A stretch of 5,072 nt of DNA from positions 1-5,072 of the forward strand of contig JBBKVR010000146.1 of assembly GCA_037968575.1 (NCBI GenBank), in the 5' to 3' direction. Positions within the stretch are counted from its first letter, which is position 1; every line of letters starts with the position of its first letter. Source of the stretch: UBA2137 sp037968575. Its GTDB lineage: Bacteria; Pseudomonadota; Alphaproteobacteria; Micavibrionales; Micavibrionaceae. This document shows positions 1-4,626 of this stretch, one piece after another. The translations under genes and the position numbers were made by a program. The notes beneath the pieces are model-generated. The model was not told where the DNA came from and did no database searches. It saw only the letters and a program-made list of their open reading frames with translations.

Positions 1-492
1 GAAATCTTTCGCGAAGGTGTAAGTAAACAAAAGGTTGGTACACAAGATTTTGCTGATGCAGTGATTGAACGTTTGGGTCAATTACCCACAACTCTGGATA
101 CTGTATCCTATCCAGCAGATGCTAAGGCTATGGAGTTACCACCACTGAAAGTCGTCCCAAAAGAAGATAAAAAATTGGTTGGTGTTGATGTGTATCTGGA
201 TTGGTCTGAAGGCTCACCTGATGATTTGGCAAATAAAGTAAAACCTATAATTGGTGATGATTTTGAACTCTCACTCATTGATAACAGAGGAACAAAGGTT
301 TGGCCTGATGGTCTACCCGAAACCTATTGTTGTGATCAGTGGAGATTAAGGTTGATGGGAGACAATGCCTCACATGATGCAATCACCAAACTTCTCTCCA
401 ATATCTCTGGCGCAGGCTTTGATTTCATCAAGACCGAAAACCTCTACACCTTTAACGGTGAGCGCGGCTGGTCCAAAGCCCAAGGCGAATAA
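1..492 (+). CDS. icd: NADP-dependent isocitrate dehydrogenase, C-terminal part (5' truncated by window)
   Basis: The frame is open from base 1 and gives the last 163 residues, ending at TAA 490-492. The enzyme oxidatively decarboxylates isocitrate to 2-oxoglutarate in the cytosolic TCA cycle. The first part (about residues 1-35: EIFREGVSKQKVGTQDF, then AVIERLGQLP) matches the end of the catalytic domain of the long isocitrate dehydrogenases. After a linker, residues from KKLVGVDVYLDW to the end form the extra C-terminal domain found in the Rickettsia- and Thermus-type enzymes (about 480-500 residues) and absent from the E. coli type. Recognisable pieces are GTKVWPDG, FDFIKTENLYTF and the terminal AQGE, which I recall also ending the Rickettsia enzyme. 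The active-site region lies upstream of the window. The GTG at 61 is an internal Val codon, not a start. Identification is by remembered family sequence, not a search, and is strong. Confidence 0.93.
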   Translation, partial: EIFREGVSKQKVGTQDFADAVIERLGQLPTTLDTVSYPADAKAMELPPLKVVPKEDKKLVGVDVYLDWSEGSPDDLANKVKPIIGDDFELSLIDNRGTKVWPDGLPETYCCDQWRLRLMGDNASHDAITKLLSNISGAGFDFIKTENLYTFNGERGWSKAQGE

Positions 493-499
493 AATATCA

Positions 500-527
500 T
501 TGACATATTTATGAATTTCTTTAATTT
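500..527 (+). promoter_or_regulatory. Candidate sigma70-type promoter before the NAD-synthetase-like gene
   Basis: A perfect -35 box TTGACA lies at 500-505. A 16-base spacer leads to TAATTT (522-527), a weak -10 matching three of six consensus bases. The site starts 8 bases after the icd stop and would put the transcript start near 534, about 25 bases before the ATG at 559. The gap between the genes has no clear GC-rich terminator hairpin, so read-through from icd is also possible. The poor -10 keeps confidence moderate. Confidence 0.4.
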
Positions 528-558
528 TAGTTTTTTACATAGCTAGAACTGAGTATTC

Positions 559-1383
559 ATGGACACACCGCGTCAAATTGACCCTGCAGCAACTTTTGCG
601 TCTATATCCGACTGGATTGCCAAGACGGCAAAGCGACAGGGTGCTCCCGGACTTATAGTGGGTGTTAGTGGAACAGACTCAATACTCACGTTCTTGGCTT
701 GTGCCGATGCGTTTGAAAAGCTGGGAAAACCTGAGCGTGTCTTAGGTGTGAATTTTGAGCATGCTTCTAAAAATGAAAGAAGTGATTCTGGGAAGATTAA
801 ATGTGTTTCCGATAATTTTAACTGGGTTTCACATCATATATATCCTTGGCTTAAAGAAAGAGCACCAGAAGCGGTTTTTGAGATAGACTCATCCATAGAG
901 CATAGTGATGACAATCTCAGGTGGGGTCATCTATTTAGCCGCGCTATTCGTGATGTTCCCGCAGGCGGTGAAATGACAAGTCAACATTATTTCCCCGTGG
1001 GCACAAGAAATACCACAGAACATCATCTTGGCAGTTATACTCAAATCTCAAAGGCTGTAGGTATAATGCCGATTATCGATCTCTTTAAAAGTGAGGTTAT
1101 TGAGATTTGCGAATATTTAGGGGTACCCCAAATCGCGATTGATAAAAGTCGCGAGATTGATTGCGATTGTGGCCGCTTTGATATTCCTGCCTTTCATATG
1201 CAAGAGCTGGATTGGGTTATTATGGCGAAAAAGGGTTTGCTCTCCAATGCTTTTCTTGAGGAGAATATTAAGCCCCAGCTTTTACAAGATATAAAATCTT
1301 TTGAAATGGAAGAACGTGTTTTGAACGGCTTTAGAGATAAAACGCCTTACCAGCCAGAGTCAGATCTTGTTGTGGTGAGATAA
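559..1383 (+). CDS. NAD-synthetase-like (NadE family) PP-loop ATP pyrophosphatase, divergent
   Basis: This 274-residue cytosolic protein resembles ammonia-dependent NAD synthetase, which adenylates and amidates nicotinate adenine dinucleotide; the usual length is about 245-280. Domains in order: an N-terminal helix (residues 8-27), then the ATP-binding strand and loop GLIVGVSGTDSIL (31-43). Next is DDNLRWGHLFSRA (117-129), which aligns with the family's ARxRMxxLY helix. It is followed by VGTRNTTEHHLGSYT (147-161), matching the GTxxxxExxxGxxTK motif, and PIIDLFKSEV (171-180), matching PIxxLxKxxV. Two things are odd. The P-loop is SGTDS (37-41), one residue shorter than SGGxDS. The region that normally reads ADLxxxQxDExxLG instead has DCDCGRFD with Cys202 and Cys204. 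The ATG at 559 has only a weak GAG (551-553) upstream, but it places the loop at the usual distance from the N terminus. It could be a true NAD synthetase variant or a paralogue acting on another carboxylate, so no gene symbol is given. Confidence 0.8.
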   Translation: MDTPRQIDPAATFASISDWIAKTAKRQGAPGLIVGVSGTDSILTFLACADAFEKLGKPERVLGVNFEHASKNERSDSGKIKCVSDNFNWVSHHIYPWLKERAPEAVFEIDSSIEHSDDNLRWGHLFSRAIRDVPAGGEMTSQHYFPVGTRNTTEHHLGSYTQISKAVGIMPIIDLFKSEVIEICEYLGVPQIAIDKSREIDCDCGRFDIPAFHMQELDWVIMAKKGLLSNAFLEENIKPQLLQDIKSFEMEERVLNGFRDKTPYQPESDLVVVR

Positions 1384-1460
1384 TAATAAAAGTAGAGCTT
1401 CTATAAGAGTGAAAAATAAATTGATATATTTTAAGCGGAGTTCAATTTCGTTTGAGTATA

Positions 1461-1466
1461 AAAGGA
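1461..1466 (+). promoter_or_regulatory. Ribosome binding site of the MOSC gene
   Basis: AAAGGA lies 7 bases before the ATG at 1474, good spacing that fixes this start. The 90-base gap before the gene (1384-1473) is AT-rich. It holds a TTGATA at 1421-1426 without a convincing -10 partner and no clear terminator, so the gene may be co-transcribed with the NAD-synthetase-like gene. Confidence 0.7.
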
Positions 1467-1473
1467 ATTAAAA

Positions 1474-2379
1474 ATGTCTGCGTATGTTTCAGGTTGCTTT
1501 ATTTATCCATTAAAATCCGGTCATCGCATCGAGGTTAACAAACTTAGTCTCACGGACAGAGGTCCTGAAAATGATAGACGCTGGATGCTTGTTCATGCGC
1601 AAGGCAAAAAAGCTAATGTTTTTGTTTCACAAAGAGATAAAGGCTGTGAGAAGCTAGCTTTGGTATACTCAAACCAAGGTGGTGATACGGAATGGTACTT
1701 TTCAGCTCCTCATATGGAGGATCACCCGCTTTATTATGATGAAGAATTCCCCTATCAAGGCACGGTAAGAATACACAAAGATGATTGTTCTGTTATAGAT
1801 ATGGGTAACAAAACATCTGAGTGGTTTTCGCGTTATTTGGATATGCCTGTGAGATTGGTTCGGTTACCTGATGACTACATACGTCCAGTTAATCCTAATT
1901 TTGCTAGAGCTGGGGACAACGTTGGTTTAGCTGATGGGCATCCTCTTCTTATCACCAACCCAACATCATTAGAGAAATTAAGCGAACATTTTCCTCCAAA
2001 TATAGAGATCAATATGAACCGATTCAGACCGAACATAGTCGTAGAGGGTCTTCAGCCATTTGAAGAAGATATTATTCAAAGAGTAAAGATTGGTGACACC
2101 GTTCTTGAGTTTATGAAGCCATGTGATAGGTGTGCAATTACAACTGTAGAACAAGACAGCGGTATCAAAAATCATAATCCTGAACCAATAAAAACGCTTA
2201 TCAAGCAAAGGTATGGAGAGATGGAGGTCGATGGAAAAATGAAACCATTCGTATTTTTTGGACAAAAGGCTACGCCACGCCAGCTAGGAACAATTTCTGT
2301 TGGTGACAAGGTTGAAATTTTAGAAACTGGTTCAATGCATCCCGCGGTAGAACAGGTTGAACTTAAATTTGAGTCTTAA
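1474..2379 (+). CDS. MOSC-domain molybdenum-cofactor protein, mARC/YcbX type without ferredoxin domain
   Basis: The 301-residue protein belongs to the mARC/YcbX branch of the MOSC superfamily. These enzymes carry sulfurated molybdenum cofactor and reduce N-hydroxylated compounds. Residues 3-125 form the MOSC N-terminal beta-barrel domain (GCFIYPLKSG at 7-16; RGPENDRRWMLV at 29-40). The MOSC domain follows: NRFRPNIVVEG (182-192), PFEED, KPCDRCAITTVEQDSG (215-230), EPIKTL and FGQ. By alignment with mARC, Cys220 in the CDRC motif is the expected molybdenum ligand, and Arg183/Arg185 lie in the cofactor-binding stretch. Unlike E. coli YcbX (about 370 residues), the protein stops after the MOSC domain and has no C-terminal 2Fe-2S domain, so electrons must come from a separate protein. 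I see no signal peptide or membrane anchor. The gene overlaps folD tail to tail by four bases. The family call is firm; the substrate is unknown. Confidence 0.9.
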   Translation: MSAYVSGCFIYPLKSGHRIEVNKLSLTDRGPENDRRWMLVHAQGKKANVFVSQRDKGCEKLALVYSNQGGDTEWYFSAPHMEDHPLYYDEEFPYQGTVRIHKDDCSVIDMGNKTSEWFSRYLDMPVRLVRLPDDYIRPVNPNFARAGDNVGLADGHPLLITNPTSLEKLSEHFPPNIEINMNRFRPNIVVEGLQPFEEDIIQRVKIGDTVLEFMKPCDRCAITTVEQDSGIKNHNPEPIKTLIKQRYGEMEVDGKMKPFVFFGQKATPRQLGTISVGDKVEILETGSMHPAVEQVELKFES

Positions 2380-3227
2380 TTCTTAGCGTTCTTGCACGCT
2401 TGAATGGTGTTGCTAAGTAGGCAGGCAATGGTCATGGGACCAACACCCCCTGGAACAGGTGTAATGGCTCTGGCGACTTCACTCACTGCATCGTAATCAA
2501 CATCTCCGCAAAGTTTCCCGTCTTCTAAACGGTTTACGCCAACATCAATAACAATAGCACCTTCTTTAACCCAGTTGGCCTTGACCATTTCTCGTTGTCC
2601 GACCGCTGCAATCAAGATGTCTGCTGTTTTACACAGTTCACCCAAATTTTTTGTGCGAGAATGGGCTGTGGTGACGGTGCAATTTTCCTGTAAGAGGAGT
2701 TGAGCCATTGGCTTACCAAATAAATTGGAGCGTCCAATTACTACGGCGTTCTTACCACTCAAATTCTCAGTAACGGATTTAATCAGAAGTAGTGATCCTT
2801 GCGGTGTACAAGGAACAAAGCCACCTTTAATACCGAGAAAAAGTTTTCCTGCATTAGTCGTTGTTAGTCCGTCTACGTCCTTATCTGGTGAAATTCTTTG
2901 CACCAGAGACTCTTGAACATCTGCAAGGTGATCGGGGAGGGGCAGTTGCAACAAAATCCCGTGAACCAGAGGGTCGCCGTTCAATTTATTGATAAGGTCT
3001 TTGACGTCTTTTTCTGTACTCTCTGCTCCAAGCTTATATTCATAGCTCTCAATACCAACCTTCTGGCAAGTTGTAATTTTCTTACTGACATAGACTTGGC
3101 TGGCGGGGTCGTCTCCAACCAGAATAACGGCAAGTCCTGGTTTCAATTTTTCTTCTTTAATGCGGTCTCTAAGGCTTACACGTAAATCACGTGCAATTAA
3201 TTTACCGTCTATAATGGCGGCGCTCAT
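2376..3227 (-). CDS. folD: Bifunctional methylenetetrahydrofolate dehydrogenase / methenyltetrahydrofolate cyclohydrolase FolD
   Basis: FolD oxidises 5,10-methylene-THF to methenyl-THF with NADP and hydrolyses that to 10-formyl-THF in the cytosol, feeding purine synthesis and formyl-Met-tRNA. With the start at 3227 the protein is 283 residues, normal for the family. Seen in order: SQVYVSKK (43-50) with the catalytic Tyr46 and Lys50 spaced as in E. coli Tyr50/Lys54; ILLQLPLPDH (91-100); PDKDVDGLT (114-122); VPCTPQG (138-144); the nucleotide-binding turn VVIGRSNLFGKP (162-173); ADILIAAVG (202-210); and ITPVPGGVGPMT (255-266). An in-frame ATG at 3242 would add MECCF, but it would place the ribosome site inside the gene. 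The 3227 start has GGAG at the right distance and overlaps the yggT stop as ATGA, which is typical translational coupling. The 3' end overlaps the MOSC stop by four bases. Confidence 0.96.
   Translation of the reverse strand: MSAAIIDGKLIARDLRVSLRDRIKEEKLKPGLAVILVGDDPASQVYVSKKITTCQKVGIESYEYKLGAESTEKDVKDLINKLNGDPLVHGILLQLPLPDHLADVQESLVQRISPDKDVDGLTTTNAGKLFLGIKGGFVPCTPQGSLLLIKSVTENLSGKNAVVIGRSNLFGKPMAQLLLQENCTVTTAHSRTKNLGELCKTADILIAAVGQREMVKANWVKEGAIVIDVGVNRLEDGKLCGDVDYDAVSEVARAITPVPGGVGPMTIACLLSNTIQACKNAKN
2379..2405. terminator. Possible bidirectional hairpin at the convergent MOSC/folD junction
   Basis: An imperfect inverted repeat sits across the two gene ends. AGCGT (2385-2389) pairs with ACGCT (2396-2400) over a 6-base loop. 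An outer ATTC (2379-2382) pairs with GAAT (2402-2405) beyond a small internal loop. It lies just past the MOSC stop and inside the last codons of folD. Neither strand shows a clear T-run after the stem, so a rho-independent terminator is only a possibility. Confidence 0.25.
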
Positions 3228-3502
3228 AAAGCAACACTCCAAACAAGACGGTCAAGAATACTCAGCGCAAAGATGGCAATAATTGGAGTAATATCAATCC
3301 CACCAATCGCAGGAATAACCTTCCTTATTGGGTTCATGATGGGTTGGGTAATGCGTTGTATCAACGCAATGAATTTTTGTGCCTGTGGGTTTTTGACATT
3401 GATAACATCAAAGACGATGAGCCAGCTTAAAACCACCTCAATAATTATGATGAAGATAAGAGCGTTGATAATCCAAGAGAGCAGTTGAGCGATAAAAAAC
3501 AT
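3224..3502 (-). CDS. yggT: YggT family small integral membrane protein
   Basis: This 92-residue inner-membrane protein has two hydrophobic segments, about residues 4-30 (LLSWIINALIFIIIIEVVLS inside it) and about 68-92. Between them lies an amphipathic region with the family signature PIMNPIRKVIPAIGGIDITP (54-73). The length and the P..NPIR..IP..GG.D..P pattern fit the YggT family (Pfam YGGT). The molecular role of the family is poorly defined; links to osmotic stress and to cell division or chloroplast nucleoid partition have been reported for relatives. It is first in a minus-strand pair with folD and its TGA overlaps the folD ATG. The ATG at 3502 follows a GGAAAG (3515-3510 on the minus strand) at about 7 bases. 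Confidence 0.92.
   Translation of the reverse strand: MFFIAQLLSWIINALIFIIIIEVVLSWLIVFDVINVKNPQAQKFIALIQRITQPIMNPIRKVIPAIGGIDITPIIAIFALSILDRLVWSVAL
3237..3240 (-). promoter_or_regulatory. Ribosome binding site deciding the folD start
   Basis: On the minus strand GGAG is followed by 9 bases and the ATG at 3227-3225. The site lies within the last codons of yggT. It favours 3227 over the upstream in-frame ATG at 3242, which it immediately follows and cannot serve. Confidence 0.65.
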
Positions 3503-3544
3503 GAGTGGTCTTTCCAGTGATCATTTCGGGATGTGTTCTACTCT

Positions 3545-3571
3545 TTTTTAACATTTCACCTATATAGTCAA
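3545..3571 (-). promoter_or_regulatory. Candidate promoter for yggT-folD
   Basis: Read on the minus strand, TTGACT (3571-3566) is followed after 15 bases by TAAAAA (3550-3545), itself preceded by TG one base upstream (extended -10). Predicted transcript start is near 3538, giving a leader of about 36 bases before yggT. The spacer is short and the -10 is imperfect, so this is tentative. The -35 overlaps the putative -10 and ribosome site of the divergent gene. Confidence 0.35.
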
Positions 3572-3574
3572 GGA
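3563..3574 (+). promoter_or_regulatory. TATAGT box and abutting Shine-Dalgarno before the DUF922 gene
   Basis: TATAGT (3563-3568) resembles a -10 box and ends 7 bases before the ATG at 3576. If used, transcription would start at or next to the A of the start codon, giving a leaderless mRNA. No good -35 lies 16-18 bases upstream. AAGGA (3570-3574) looks like a ribosome site but leaves only one base before the ATG, closer than is normally efficient. No other ATG, GTG or TTG in this frame is available nearby. Confidence 0.25.
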
Positions 3575-3575
3575 T

Positions 3576-4331
3576 ATGAGATTACTTTGCCCTCTAAAAT
3601 TTCTAGCTTTTGTTCTTCTATTTGGCTTTAGCGCGCAATCTGTACAGGCTGCATCGTGGTGTAAACCAGAAGGACAACCTGTTTTGACGATTACGCCAAA
3701 AGAGCAACAGGTAAAATATATTCATGACCGTAGCTTTTTTGATTTGAGTAAGGTTCAAAGCGATACGGTAAATCCTTATGGTAGAAATCAGGTCTCTCAC
3801 ACTTTTGGACTAGCACACAGACAATTTCAATTGGATCAGCGTGTGGAATATAAGTTAATGACCTATCCGCGCACGGGTGAGGTTTGTCTTTGGATTGACT
3901 CGATAGATGTCGATATTGATTTAGAGCCAACCATCTACATTGCGAAGGAGTATGACCAAGGGTCTTGTCACTATAATCATGTTTTGGCGCATGAGCAGGG
4001 GCATTTGAACATCGATAGACAGGTTACATCCAAATATTTGGGAATAATCCAAAGTAAATTAACCCAATTCCTCCAGCAAAATAGAATTTATGGCCCTATG
4101 AAGCGTAATCTTCAAAATGCGCTAACTTCCAAGATGCAGCGCGACGTTTCAAATACTATCAGCGATATTGTAAAGGCTATGGAAAAAGAACGTGCCGTAA
4201 AACAGGCCGCCATTGATTCACTTGAGAGTTATGAGGCGACAAGCCAGTACATAACTGACGTATGTGACAAACAACATCCAGCCATCGCACAACGGCGTGA
4301 TAAGCTCCTCAAGAAGGTTCATAGAAGATAA
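3576..4331 (+). CDS. Secreted DUF922 family protein, putative zinc metalloprotease
   Basis: The 251-residue protein begins with a signal peptide: MRLLCPLK, a hydrophobic core (FLAFVLLFGF), then AQSVQA-A, with predicted signal peptidase I cleavage near residues 25/26. It should act in the periplasm or outside the cell. The family signature follows: VCLWIDSIDVDI (103-114), IYIAKEYDQGSC (120-131) and HVLAHEQGHLNI (135-146), containing the HExxH zinc-protease motif His139-Glu140-Gln141-Gly142-His143. This pattern fits DUF922, annotated as predicted secreted Zn-dependent proteases; to my knowledge the activity is largely inferred. Four cysteines remain in the mature part (29, 104, 131, 230), enough for two disulfides. 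Residues about 150-245 are mostly helical, polar and Lys/Gln rich. The gene stands alone, divergent from yggT, and a hairpin with a T-run follows its stop. Substrate unknown. Confidence 0.85.
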   Translation: MRLLCPLKFLAFVLLFGFSAQSVQAASWCKPEGQPVLTITPKEQQVKYIHDRSFFDLSKVQSDTVNPYGRNQVSHTFGLAHRQFQLDQRVEYKLMTYPRTGEVCLWIDSIDVDIDLEPTIYIAKEYDQGSCHYNHVLAHEQGHLNIDRQVTSKYLGIIQSKLTQFLQQNRIYGPMKRNLQNALTSKMQRDVSNTISDIVKAMEKERAVKQAAIDSLESYEATSQYITDVCDKQHPAIAQRRDKLLKKVHRR

Positions 4332-4345
4332 AAGAGCCCAGATGC

Positions 4346-4395
4346 ACGAAAACCGCTGCGGTGTGGGGAGCGTCAGCGGTCATCGTATGGTTTTT
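4346..4395 (+). terminator. Candidate rho-independent terminator after the DUF922 gene
   Basis: ACCGCTG (4352-4358) pairs perfectly with CAGCGGT (4374-4380) over a 15-base loop. Across a two-by-two internal loop, ACGA (4346-4349) pairs with TCGT (4383-4386). Four bases later comes TTTTT (4391-4395). The position, starting 14 bases after the stop, suits termination. The long loop and the gap before the T-run weaken the call. ACCGC can also pair with GCGGT at 4358-4362, so an alternative fold exists. Confidence 0.5.
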
Positions 4396-4550
4396 CAGCT
4401 ATGTAAAAACGAATTAGAGGAAATCAATAAATCTCTGAATTCTTATATTCTTAGTATCACTTACAAATCAGGCTATTTTTTGTACAAAGTTCGCCATATT
4501 CTGGCCACATTTAGGTATTTTTACGTTGAAAGTGATTAGAATTACCCCAT

Positions 4551-4578
4551 TTTACTTGGTCTATACTCGTGATATTCT
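4551..4578 (+). promoter_or_regulatory. Candidate acnA promoter
   Basis: TTTACT (4551-4556) is followed after 16 bases by TATTCT (4573-4578), preceded by TGA as an extended -10 (TG at 4570-4571). A better-looking single -10, TATACT at 4562-4567, overlaps the spacer but has no good -35. Either would give a leader of about 40-55 bases before the acnA ATG. Confidence 0.35.
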
Positions 4579-4614
4579 TTTTTCGCCAAAATATTAAAGA
4601 TAAATTACCAACTT

Positions 4615-4620
4615 AAAGGA
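4615..4620 (+). promoter_or_regulatory. Ribosome binding site of acnA
   Basis: AAAGGA lies 6 bases before the ATG at 4627 and confirms that start. The same hexamer precedes the MOSC gene. Confidence 0.75.
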
Positions 4621-4626
4621 CATAAA

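Larger units (their letters stand above)
4396..4626 (+). other. AT-rich leader region upstream of acnA
   Basis: This 231-base stretch contains no convincing gene on either strand. It holds a perfect 10-base palindrome TTTGTACAAA at 4479-4488, possible promoter elements at 4551-4578 and the acnA ribosome site at 4615-4620. No recognisable riboswitch or tRNA-like fold was seen. It most likely serves as the acnA promoter and control region. Confidence 0.5.

Noticed and set aside
61..492. A separate gene starting at GTG 61
   Set aside because: The frame is open from base 1 and the residues before 61 continue the isocitrate dehydrogenase sequence, so this GTG is internal.
1393..1403. Short hairpin TAGA-GCT-TCTA after the NAD-synthetase-like gene
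   Set aside because: Only four base pairs, AT-rich and without a T-run; too weak for a terminator.
1421..1448. TTGATA with CAATTT as a promoter for the MOSC gene
   Set aside because: The -10 match is poor and the TATAAA at 1457-1462 is too far downstream to pair with it.
1978..2265. 95-codon open frame on the minus strand
   Set aside because: It lies wholly inside the well-supported MOSC gene and its translation shows no recognisable family features.
2898..3185. 95-codon open frame on the plus strand
   Set aside because: It is antisense to the conserved folD coding region with no family resemblance; it is a shadow of folD.
3273..3488. 71-codon hydrophobic open frame on the plus strand
   Set aside because: Antisense to yggT; its hydrophobicity mirrors the membrane-segment codons of the opposite strand.
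4456..4536. Seven-base inverted repeat ATCACTT (4456-4462) / AAGTGAT (4530-4536)
   Set aside because: Short, widely spaced and AT-rich; expected by chance at this length.
4264..4539. 91-codon open frame running past the DUF922 stop
   Set aside because: It starts inside the DUF922 gene in another frame, runs through the terminator-like hairpin and gives a low-complexity, unrecognisable protein with no good ribosome site.
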